Positions 1-8,041 of a stretch of 64,000 nt of DNA are shown here, in pieces. Source of the stretch: Iris pallida. Its lineage: Eukaryota; Streptophyta; Magnoliopsida; Asparagales; Iridaceae. Below the pieces are notes generated by a model. The model was not told the origin of the DNA, searched no databases, and saw only the letters and a list, made by a program, of their open reading frames with translations. The DNA lies in the NCBI GenBank assembly GCA_029216955.1, contig JANAVB010044018.1:67001-131000 (forward strand). The letters run 5' to 3'. The number at the start of each line of letters is the position of its first letter. Within the stretch, counting starts at the first letter, position 1. The position numbers and the translations under genes are program-made.

Positions 1-118
1 GTAGTAAACCCTCATATCTAGACAGCCATGACCGTTTAGCGAGATGGACTTCATTTCAATATACGTAGCTGGCTATGTTCGCCCCCGCTCTCCAGTATTC
101 TGGTTCTGGGGCGTGACA
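1..118 (-). repeat. E1 3' LTR, terminal 118 bases
   Basis: This is the end of an LTR that extends off the left edge. On the minus strand it starts TGTCACGCCCCAGAACC, a typical plant LTR start. The same sequence, somewhat diverged, occurs at the far end of the other E1 LTR (14616-14710). Confidence 0.7.
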
Positions 119-278
119 ACCGGCTTGCAGAGATCTTCCCATCATATGGATTGATGTTAAATAGCTTATATCTTGGTGGAAAGGGGACATCTCTCCATGC
201 AGAGGGATACGGTTGTCATATTCTGAGGTCTTGGGAAGTTTCTCGGGCGTGAAACATGGCCCGGAGCTCCTGGACCTC

Positions 279-920
279 TCATCTCGCCTCCCTGGCCTCA
301 TCTGCAGTGGTGAGAGCCATCATCGTAGGAGGATTGTTGCCCGGGTTTGGCGCAGTTGAGTTTGAGTCTGCATTGACCGCGGGACCCAAGCTTGTTTGGC
401 CAGGCGTCCTTCCTTGCAGAGTCGGTAGAGCCTCTTTAATCTCGTCCACGGATTTGACCATGGTATAAAGTATGGCCTCCAGAGTGTCGATGCGTTTGCG
501 ATCACTGGGACCGTCTTGGTTGCTGTCCATCATGAACACCATCCTCACACGAGGAGAGATGGAAAAAATGGTGGAGGACGTGCCCTCTGAGTCATAGCCT
601 TGTATAGAGAAGTCGTCAGGGTATGTGGGAATGTTCTCCTCTGGTTCAGACTCAGAAGGAGTGGTACCCCCAGCTTCAGAGCTTGCCTCGTCCTGGGACC
701 CGTGGACGTCCTCGGGGACGTCGGAACCTGCTGCATCTGTTGGGGGAACCGTTTCTACTGGATTATCTTCTTGGAACATCGGATTTTCGTGGATGTTCGG
801 AGGAGTGCTACCCCCGGCTCCAGCGCCTCCCAGAGATGTGGACGACGAATCTCCAAGTGTGGCAGATTTCGTCTTTGAGCGGGTACCTTGGTAAACTCCT
901 CCTGTAACGATAGTAGACAA
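279..920 (-). CDS. E1 gag-leader protein fragment, proline/acid-rich then coiled-coil-like
   Basis: An open frame of 213 codons near the 3' end of the E1 internal region. The first half is rich in Ser, Thr, Pro, Glu and Asp. The second half contains a heptad-like stretch around residues 120-150 (IDTLEAILYTMVKSVDEIK). The same layout, an acidic low-complexity stretch followed by a short amphipathic helix, occurs before gag in E2 around 29340-29730 (KDMVTMMQSMHQIITAQQ). It is therefore probably the segment just upstream of a gag domain that is missing here. No catalytic motif is visible. The exact start is unknown, because the frame is probably the tail of a longer, now interrupted leader polyprotein. 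Confidence 0.5.
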   Translation of the reverse strand: MSTIVTGGVYQGTRSKTKSATLGDSSSTSLGGAGAGGSTPPNIHENPMFQEDNPVETVPPTDAAGSDVPEDVHGSQDEASSEAGGTTPSESEPEENIPTYPDDFSIQGYDSEGTSSTIFSISPRVRMVFMMDSNQDGPSDRKRIDTLEAILYTMVKSVDEIKEALPTLQGRTPGQTSLGPAVNADSNSTAPNPGNNPPTMMALTTADEAREAR

Positions 921-1283
921 CCGCTTAGAAGAGAGTTTCTTGGTTATGCTGGTTGAGATTTTTTGACTGGAGACGTTTGTTTTCTTTCCTCTCCCGCTGC
1001 CAGTGATCTTCAGAGCAGAATTACAGGAGGTAACGAGACGCGCCTCGTCTTCTGAGCTTTAGTGTTGCAGTCGTTGGAAGACGGACCGCCGGTCTTCTTG
1101 TACTGCCGCGTTGTTGCAGCAGTAGTTGACAATGACTTGGGTGCAGTGATATCCATGGAAAGACTCTCTGCACACTGAAGCTTCTTCTCTTTCTTTACGC
1201 TTGTGAAGGATCACGTCACGCAAGTCAGGTGCGTCTCGAGCAACTTTTACACCCGTTTTGTGGGCTCGGGATTCCCGAGCATC

Positions 1284-1961
1284 TCAGTGTGTTGGCACCA
1301 TGTTTGCTCCCTGATTGTTGGAAGACTCTTGGGAACCACTCTGTCCGTTTGCCGCCGGGGGCTGGACTCGATTGTTTCGGTACAACTTTCCATCGGAGGC
1401 CCGCATAACAGTAAGCGGAGCGCTCGGATGGTCAGAGGTTGGGACAGCTGACTGAGCTCGCCTAGCCCACGCTGTCCTAGACTTCTTCACTCTAGCACCC
1501 GAGGGTGCATAATAGGAAGAGTCCAAATGGTGCCGCACAGAGTCTGACACATTTTTTTAGGAGCATCTGGAGTCAGGACCGCATGAGAGGCGGTCAAAGA
1601 CTAAACACGAGCCGCATGGAGCATTAATGCGGCTGGCATTTATGGCCGCATAAGAATTCATGTGGCTGGATCTGTTGGCCACAGCAACATTCATACGGCT
1701 GGATCTGTTGTCCACATCAGCATTCATACGGCTGGATCTGTTAGCGACATCAGCATTCATGTGGCTAGATCCGTTAGCCACATCAGCATTCATGCGGCTG
1801 GATCCGTTGGGCACATCCACATTCATGTGGCTGGATCTGTTGACCACATCAGCATTCATGCGGCTGGATCTGCTCGCCATGTCAGCATTCATGCTGCTGG
1901 ATTTAGTGGCCGCATGAGTCTTCATACGGCTGGACTTGTTGGCCGCATGAGCCTTCTTCAT
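1284..1961 (-). pseudogene. E1 leader polyprotein, repeat-bearing and basic segment
   Basis: Two minus-strand frames, 1557-1961 and 1284-1550, follow each other in sense order. The first encodes about ten copies of an 11-residue unit (consensus MNADVANRSSR). The second is basic (GARVKKSRTAWARRAQ) and ends in a Gln/Asn/Ser-rich tail. A short match to E2 (ASDGKLYRNN here, NKDGVLRAQK there) supports common ancestry of the leader genes. Stops between frames show it is not intact as a single gene. Function is unknown; a nucleic-acid-binding leader protein would fit the basic composition, but this is inference. Confidence 0.45.
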
Positions 1962-1985
1962 GCGGCTGGCACACTTATGCGGCTT
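1650..1985 (-). repeat. 33-bp coding tandem repeat, about ten units
   Basis: On the plus strand the unit reads CATGCGGCTGGATCTGTTGG and then about 13 more bases. The spacing is 33 bases throughout, so the reading frame is kept. The units contain the word AGCCGCATG (sense strand), which is also scattered through the E1 LTR. Confidence 0.85.
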
Positions 1986-2366
1986 CTTCCTGGACCGTAT
2001 AGAGTCCCCATTTGCTTACTCAAGTCCAGCATCGTAGTGCTTTCCTCTGCCAGACTTGAGAACAGCAGGGTCCTCTGTGGCCTGAAGTGGGGCCGCATGC
2101 GAATCTCTGCTGTCCTGGACAGCAGAGAACACTTCGTCCAGAGCTTGAGGAGGAGCAAATAATTTGGGCCTTCACTCCCTGCGGGCCTTCTTCGTGCTGG
2201 CTCGCTTCTTGACCGGGCCAGCATTCCCGTCGGAGAGCATTTCTTCAAAAGCCTATTGGTCAAAGCGGACGACCAGCATCTGTTGTATGGAGCTAAGTTT
2301 AGCTGCGTCCGATTGCGTCACCAACTTCTCAGCCGTGGAGAAGTTAGTCCCCAGCAGAGTCACCAT
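1958..2366 (-). pseudogene. E1 leader gene 5' end, start codon overlapping the primer site
   Basis: The sense frame starts at the ATG at 2366-2364 (or an in-frame ATG at 2378 inside the LTR). It reads TLLGTNFSTAEKLVTQSD and then LVVRFDQ, a stop (TAG, probably from CAG/CAA) and AFEEML. E2 begins in the same way (TLLGMTFSSDEEVITQ, LVVHFDQ, YEEML at 30838 downward). A second stop (TGA) falls after KKARRE, so this copy is dead or needs readthrough. The module is a family-specific N-terminal domain. I do not recognise it outside these two elements. Confidence 0.55.
2343..2365 (-). other. E1 primer binding site
   Basis: On the minus strand the bases directly inside the 5' LTR read TGGTGACTCTGCTGGGGAC, three bases from the LTR end. 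E2 has the near-identical TGGCGACTCTGCTTGGGA in the same place. This fits the type of site used by Tat/Ogre elements. I would guess an arginine tRNA primer but cannot confirm it without tRNA sequences. Confidence 0.65.
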
Positions 2367-2719
2367 CGTGTTTGCCATTGATTATAAAAGAACAGAACAT
2401 CTTTATGGGAGGACTGGACTTTTACTTCACAATACAAACTCGCTCGTACAAAAGAGAGCCTAGGAAAAACCTAGGAATAGCAATCTAAAGTACAATTGTT
2501 TATTTTTGATTCAGGGGGGTGACGATAGAGGCTCGGGAGAGTGACGACAACTCTGCCTTACTCCTTGGATGATCGAACGCACCTTCGGCTCCGGAGAAGA
2601 AATGCTCTTTTTGTGGGCGGGGGTTGCTAGTCTCTCTGCTCGGGCTCTGTGCGACTGCTCCTCTGTGCTTTTCACCGTTCTCTCTCTCCAGGCCCTTTTG
2701 CAAGGGAATGACACCTTGC

Positions 2720-2727
2720 TATTTATA
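2720..2727 (-). promoter_or_regulatory. TATA box of E1 5' LTR
   Basis: The minus strand reads TATAAATA, about 350 bases upstream of the primer site, a normal place for the LTR promoter. Transcription would start near 2690. Confidence 0.5.
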
Positions 2728-3084
2728 GGACTTTGTGATAAGTAGGGTGTGCAGTAATTATTCCTTGAAAAGTGGGTAGTTAGGGATTCGTTAAGATTTG
2801 TCTTGATCCTGTTTGTTGAAAATCAATCCGGGCTGTTAATGTTGATTGTAACAAATCTGGGCAGTTAATGTTATATTGTGCCAAATCTGTATGGTTTGTT
2901 AGAAATCGATTTGGGTAGTTAATATTGATTGCAATAAATTCGTATTGTGATGATTTGTTGATGTCAGCAAATCCAAGTGAATAAATCTTGGTCAATCTCT
3001 TGCCACGTGTCCCAACTGCCTGTTATATCGATTGCCATTGTTGAGATTTGATCAACTCCTGCCACGTGTCCCGACTGCTGCGAG

Positions 3085-3765
3085 CCGCATGGAGGACAGT
3101 CATAGTTGAGCCGCATGAGTGCGGCCTCGTGTCAGAGCCGCATAAGGGTGGCCTTATCTGAACCGCATGTTAGTCCTTTAATCTGAACCGCATGGAGGTC
3201 CTTATAACTGAGCCGTATGGACGTCCTTTAATCTGAACCGCATGGAGGTCCTTACAACTGAGCCGCATAGACGTCCTTACAACTGACCCGCATGAACGTC
3301 CTTGCAACTGAGCCGCATGGAAGTCTTTACAACTGAGCCGCATGTTGGTCCTTTAACTGAGCCGCATAGAAGTCTTTGCAACTGAGTCGCATAAAGAGCT
3401 TTGGAAATGGGTGGATCGTGCCAGCTATAATGATTTTCCTCGTCTCTCTAGAAGCACGTCAAGAGTCATCATTTCACCTTTATGTCAAAGCCGTCAATCG
3501 GTTGTGTCAGGGCTGCTACATTGCGTCAGAGCATTAAATGAGCCAGCTGCACATAGTAATGATGGCCAGCTGTGGAAGCCTGCTTTTGAACTACCCACGG
3601 CCACGTGGCTTTTTTGAGTCGCATAGAGCTCTCAGGGACTTCTGAGCTGCATGAAGCTATAAGGGACTTATGAGCCGCATAAAGCTCTAAAGGATTTGTG
3701 AGCCGCATGAAGCTCTAAGTGATTTTCTGAGCCGTATGAGATTCCCTTTGAGCTGCATGGATTTT
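3085..3765. repeat. E1 LTR block of about 19 GCCGCATG words
   Basis: GAGCCGCATG and one-base variants recur at 20-30 base intervals in 3085-3400 and again in 3610-3765, often followed by GAGGTCCTT or AAGCTCTAA. The spacing is irregular, so it is not a simple tandem array. A 200-base gap (3410-3610) lacks the word. Confidence 0.85.
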
Positions 3766-3894
3766 ACTTGTTATTTTTCCATGCTTCTACACCTAGTTAG
3801 TTAAAGTATCAAGTCGTACTCTTTGCTTGGCCGTGATTGATTAAATGGAGTCTAGCCAGCTTTGTCTCATCCTGATTCTGTACAAGATTATGAT

Positions 3895-4370
3895 ATGACA
3901 TGATTACTTATGCTCGCCTTAACAATAATGATCAGGGGTCCAATTCTGTTCAGGCGAAGGGTTACAACCCCGGTCCTTGTTTGGTTTAAGGGTTGTAACC
4001 TGGCTCTCGGAATAGTTCTGTGTCCTCTCTTCGTTTATTGTCTTATTGTACCCCATGTCATGCTCGTCATATTTTACCTTACTTCAATATCATGATTATT
4101 TATGCTTTTCTGAACAATAATGATCAGGGGTCAAGTTCTGTTCAGGCGAAGGGTTACAACCCCGGTCATTGTTTGGTTTAAGGGTTGTAACCTAGCTCCC
4201 GGAACAGTTCTGCGTCCTTTCTTCGTTTATTATCTTATTACTTTACCAACAAGTATTTGAGATGGGTATCTATTCAAGTGAAGGGTTGCAACTCCGGTCC
4301 TTGTTTGGTTTAAGGGTTGCAATCTGGCTACTTGAATGGTTTCCTCGTGCTCAATTTATTATTATTATTC
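3895..4370. repeat. E1 LTR, three imperfect direct repeats of about 115-190 bp
   Basis: Each unit contains GGGGTC, TTCAGGCGAAGGGTTACAAC, TTGTTTGGTTTAAGGGTTG and a TTCTTCGTTTATT-like stretch. The units start near 3895, 4091 and 4256. The third is shorter and more diverged. Each carries a short inverted pair (GGGTTACAACC / GGGTTGTAACC) that could form a hairpin. Confidence 0.75.
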
Positions 4371-4927
4371 CTGTTATTATCAGCATCTTTATAATTATCT
4401 TTAATATTCATTTATGATATGCTGGTTTAGTTTCTAAGTGAAGCCTCCTTTGTGACACTTGCTCTTTCTGGGGTCTGACCCAGCTGGTTTTGTATAGCCA
4501 GATATCGGAGCAGCTCCAGAGGATCTACCTACCTTCCAACCAGATGGTGACCACCAGGCGTAACCAAGGCAACGAGTGGGTTTTCTTTTGTTCTCCCACT
4601 CTATTGTAAAATTATTCTTTTGAGGAATTTAGCCGGCGAGCACGTGTTAGCTCGATTGCACCTTTATTTACTGTCTGCCTACGGGCTGTAACATGTTTGA
4701 CAAATCCTAGGGTTGATCATGTATTATTGAAACTCTTGCTAGTCTTGACATTTTATAGGACTAGCTTCATGATCATCCAAATATATAATGTATGGGACGC
4801 CTTACTATTGTATATTTGGTGCTCTGAGATATTGTAACTATTATTACTTGCTTGAGATTGACACAATAGGCTTATTCATGACCATAAGAGACTGATGGCT
4901 TGTAGTTAAACTCTCATGTATCTAGAC

Positions 4928-5871
4928 TGTTGACACAAAGTCACAGTCAACCAGATATTGACTACATTGACTAAATAATATCTGTATAAAATCAATACGA
5001 CACACGACGTCTGCATTCAGTTCAGGACAAACGACGGCTCAGCTTCCGATCTCAGTGTATTTTCGAGTCTGTACTTTTGCATTTTATTGAGTCTAGAAGT
5101 ATGTACTCTGAGTAATGCTGAGCTCTTGGAACTTAGTTTATAAGCCTACCCAAAATCCCAAAGCTCCACCAAAACAAAATTGCCCACAAGTCCCTTTTGT
5201 TCCACTCTGTGCTCTGGAGACAGAGTTCGGGCCGAACTCTGCCTCCACACAGAGTTCGGGCCGAACTCTGTCTCCTAAAAATCAGGAACCCTAATTTTAG
5301 GGTTAGCTGGATTGCTAGCTGTCCAACGGCCAAATTTTTGAATTTCCCTAACCGAATTCTGGCCGAATTCTGCCTCAAAAATCAGTATAAATAGGGCATG
5401 AATTCTCTCATTTTCATTCACTCAATCTTCTCTTCTCTTCTCTCCTACAAGCTCAATAAGCCATACCCTTCCCATCTACTAGCCACAAGCCTCCTAAGTC
5501 TCGAGTGCTCAGCATCTCTCAGTTAGGAATCTTGTGCAAGAGTGAAGAAGTCGCTTGGACAATTCCAAGCAAATCGCCACTGCGATTCTCTGTAAGAAGT
5601 TGACGTGCTCTTCTGAAGTAAAGGCACGGGTTGTAACTACTATTTCACAAATAGTGGATTTAATCCTGAGCTAGAGTTCTCAGGCCTGGACTAGTCCTCC
5701 ACGAGGGAAACCAGGTTAAAATCGCCGTGTTTGCGTATGCTCTCTTGTTTCTCTTTTATATTCCGCATTCTACTCTGATTATTCATTGTTAGTGAAAGAG
5801 TTATTTTTTAATTGGTTATTTTTATATAAACTCTATTCACCCCCCCTCTAGAGTTGCCAAACTGTTCTTCA
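4928..5871 (+). repeat. SIRE 5' LTR
   Basis: Starts TGTTGACACAAAG and ends GTTCTTCA. It contains two copies of a near-palindrome GAGTTCGGGCCGAACTC (about 5223 and 5251), a degenerate third copy (CCGAATTCTGGCCGAATTC), a TATA box and a pyrimidine-rich start region. Short frames inside it occur identically in the 3' LTR and are not treated as genes. Confidence 0.95.
5386..5393 (+). promoter_or_regulatory. TATA box of SIRE 5' LTR
   Basis: TATAAATA followed by GGGCATGAATTCTCTC. Transcription would start near 5415-5420, within the CT-rich stretch. The 3' LTR has the same box at 14125-14132. Confidence 0.75.
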
Positions 5872-5873
5872 AT

Positions 5874-5887
5874 TGGTATCAGAGCTC
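5874..5887 (+). other. SIRE primer binding site (initiator tRNA-Met type)
   Basis: TGGTATCAGAGCTC starts two bases after the 5' LTR. This is the standard primer site of plant copia elements. Confidence 0.9.
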
Positions 5888-5926
5888 TGTTCTCTTTATA
5901 AGGATTAACATCCTAAGAGCTGATCC

Positions 5927-7255
5927 ATGGCAACCACACAATCCTTGATCTCCAATCATGGTGAAGGTCAGTCCACTCATAGGCCTCCCCTATTTGATGG
6001 GACTAACTATACATATTGGAAAACAAGGATGAGTTTTTATCTGAAGTCTCTAGACTTTGACCTGTGGACTGTCGTAACTGATGGTTACAAAAAGCCCGCC
6101 AGAATAGTTGTCGATGGTGACCTCATTGAGAAACCACACGACAAATATTCTGTCGAGGAGAAGAAACAGGCAAGTCTAGATGCTAGGGCTATTAATGCTT
6201 TATTCTGTGCTATAGACAGGAACGAGTTTAACAGGGTCTCTACATGCACCACTGCTCATGAAGTATGGAGACTTCTAGAAGTGACGCATGAAGGAACCAC
6301 TCAAGTCAAGGAATCAAAAATAAGCCGCCTCACTCAAGAGTACGAAGCCTTCAAGATGAAGCCAAATGAGACGATCACTCAAATGTTTACAAGATTTCTC
6401 GACATCATCAACCCGTTATCCTCGCTTGGTAAGCAGTACTCAAACCATGAAAAGATCCGCAAGCTACTCAGAGGGTTACCAAAGATTTGGAACCCTAAGG
6501 TGACAGCCATCATAGAAGGGAACGATCTCACAACTATGTCTATGGAGACTTTGATGGGCAAGCTCATGACTCACGAGCTTGACCTCAAGGACTTTGAAGA
6601 GCCTGCTCCAAAGACTAGGGAGATCGCACTCAAAGCTCATCGACGAAAGGTTGATCACGATGAAACTGAAGACGATAACTCAGATGATGAAGACCAAGCT
6701 CTCATGGTACGTAACTTCAAGAAATTCCTTCGCTTTAATCAAAGAAAGAAGGAACCACAAGAAGACGATGAAGAAGAGCCAACCTGCTATGGTTGCAAAA
6801 AGACTGGACACGTCAGGAGAGACTGTCCACTCTTAAAGAAGAGCAACCGGTATGAAAAGCCCTACAAAAAGAACTCATCAAAAAGATATGCCAACACAAG
6901 CATTTGGCATGAAAGCGAAGCAAGTGACTCCGAGGAAGAAAAGAAATCTCCTCAAGACAAAGCAAATGTATGCCTCATGGCAAATTCCACCAAGGTATCA
7001 AACGAAACTTTAGATGACTTCTCTTTTGATGAACTTGGCGATGCTTTCACTGATTTACTTGATGATCACAAAAAGGTCATCGGTAAATACAAGCATGCCA
7101 AGGACAAAATCAAAAGTCTTGAAGACGAGATACAAAGTATGTCTTCACTTCTTGATAATGTTAGAGACACTTCTTCCACTGATGCCACAAATGAAGTATC
7201 GAAGCTTAAAATAAGCTTACACGATGCTGAAACACGTATTGAGCAACAAGCTTAA
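5927..7255 (+). CDS. gag: SIRE Gag, first part
   Basis: This 442-codon frame encodes the nucleocapsid-forming protein that packages element RNA. The N-terminus (FDGTNYTYWKTRM) and middle (WRLLEVTHEGT, KLLRGLPKIWNPKVTAI) are typical copia gag/UBN2 sequence. A CCHC zinc knuckle lies at residues 287-300 (CYGCKKTGHVRRDC), followed by an acidic region and a coiled coil at about residues 370-442. The frame ends at a TAA (7253-7255) in the middle of this coiled coil. The same frame then continues at once with matching coiled-coil sequence, so the stop looks like a CAA-to-TAA change, unless the family uses readthrough. Codon use is even and there is no other damage. Confidence 0.9.
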   Translation: MATTQSLISNHGEGQSTHRPPLFDGTNYTYWKTRMSFYLKSLDFDLWTVVTDGYKKPARIVVDGDLIEKPHDKYSVEEKKQASLDARAINALFCAIDRNEFNRVSTCTTAHEVWRLLEVTHEGTTQVKESKISRLTQEYEAFKMKPNETITQMFTRFLDIINPLSSLGKQYSNHEKIRKLLRGLPKIWNPKVTAIIEGNDLTTMSMETLMGKLMTHELDLKDFEEPAPKTREIALKAHRRKVDHDETEDDNSDDEDQALMVRNFKKFLRFNQRKKEPQEDDEEEPTCYGCKKTGHVRRDCPLLKKSNRYEKPYKKNSSKRYANTSIWHESEASDSEEEKKSPQDKANVCLMANSTKVSNETLDDFSFDELGDAFTDLLDDHKKVIGKYKHAKDKIKSLEDEIQSMSSLLDNVRDTSSTDATNEVSKLKISLHDAETRIEQQA

Positions 7256-8041
7256 GAGATCACTACTCTTAACACGTTGCTTGCTGAAGAAAAGAGTAGA
7301 CACAAAATCTCTATGACTAAGATATATGGTCTGAATACTAAAGTTGATGAATTGCAAGCTGTTTCTAAAAGATTAGAAACTAAATTGGGAAAACAGGTTG
7401 CTCAACCTCAAACCCAATCACATGGGCACAACACCACTCATGCTAGTCAATCTCATCATTCTCATAAAACACATAACCATGCTTTTATGTACACAAACTT
7501 TCAATCACGTGCACGTAAGAATACTCCTCATACACATCATACTGCACAAAGACACAGCCAATATCACTCCACATATAGACATCATACCATGCCACATCAA
7601 CATGCCATGCCACGTAGACAAAATCATCATGATATGTCACATAGGCAAAATCATCATGTCATGCCACAACATCACACTATACCATATAGACATTTTCAGC
7701 ATGCCACTCCTCATAGACAATATTATCATGCTATGCCACATAGACATCATGACCATACCACTCACTCTATGCATAGTCATCATTACCATGCTAACTCCTC
7801 ACATCATCCTCATCCTGGTACTTATAGATATCATTCACATGCTCCCAGTATAAATAAAAATACTATCTGTACCTACTGTGGATCACATGGACACATCTCA
7901 CCACAGTGTAGAGTTAGAAGACTTGTAGACAAGAAAGTATATGCATGGTTTCCGAAGACTAACTTTTCAGGACCCTCAAGAAACTGGGTACCAAAGGTCA
8001 CATCTACTCTTGATGTAGGTGGACCTTCCCTCTTCAACTGA
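7256..8041 (+). CDS. SIRE Gag extension: coiled coil, His-rich repeats, second zinc knuckle
   Basis: This continues the gag frame after the TAA; the first ATG is at 7277. Counting from that ATG, residues 1-45 finish the coiled coil. Residues 45-190 are extremely rich in histidine, with imperfect repeats of the type HRxxHHxMPHR. Residues 198-211 form a second CCHC knuckle ([14 protein letters not shown]). The last part ([18 protein letters not shown]) is typical of the segment just before the copia protease. The frame ends at TGA 8039-8041, and pol is open in the +1 frame from 8019. The His-rich block might bind metal or RNA, which is inference. A single-base indel or a programmed +1 shift would join it to pol. 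Confidence 0.8.
   Translation, partial: EITTLNTLLAEEKSRHKISMTKIYGLNTKVDELQAVSKRLETKLGKQVAQPQTQSHGHNTTHASQSHHSHKTHNHAFMYTNFQSRARKNTPHTHHTAQRHSQYHSTYRHHTMPHQHAMPRRQNHHDMSHRQNHHVMPQHHTIPYRHFQHATPHRQYYHAMPHRHHDHTTHSMHSHHYHANSSHHPHPGTYRYHSHAPSINKNTICTYCGSHGHISPQCRVRRLVDKKVYAWFPKTNFSGPSRNWVPKVTSTLDVGGPSLFN

Larger units (their letters stand above)
2369..4927 (-). repeat. E1 5' LTR, main part (continues at 14616-14710)
   Basis: Its inner end TGTTTGCC (plus) lies three bases from the primer site. Its outer end is 14710 (GGGCGTTACA). The SIRE element interrupts it after 4927 with a TAGAC duplication. It contains a minus-strand TATA box, a GCCGCATG-rich block and a triplicated block described separately. 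No convincing gene lies inside. The part from about 3785 outward resembles the R3 and R5 LTRs in layout, so the LTR may be a chimera. Confidence 0.65.

Noticed and set aside
1650..1985. Regular repeats that might look like a CRISPR array
   Set aside because: Units are contiguous with no unique spacers, keep a coding frame and lie in a plant retroelement. The same applies to 21150-21340.
5286..5302. AACCCTAA as a telomere-like repeat
   Set aside because: A single copy in an LTR, not a tandem array.
5133..5394. 81- and 65-codon frames on both strands, repeated exactly at 13872-14133
   Set aside because: They lie inside the SIRE LTRs and are identical because the LTRs are. They cross the palindrome and TATA region and have no domain.
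7398..7853. 151-codon frame rich in Ile and Met
   Set aside because: It is a +1 shadow of the His-rich Gag extension, which has the zinc knuckle and joins the gag frame.
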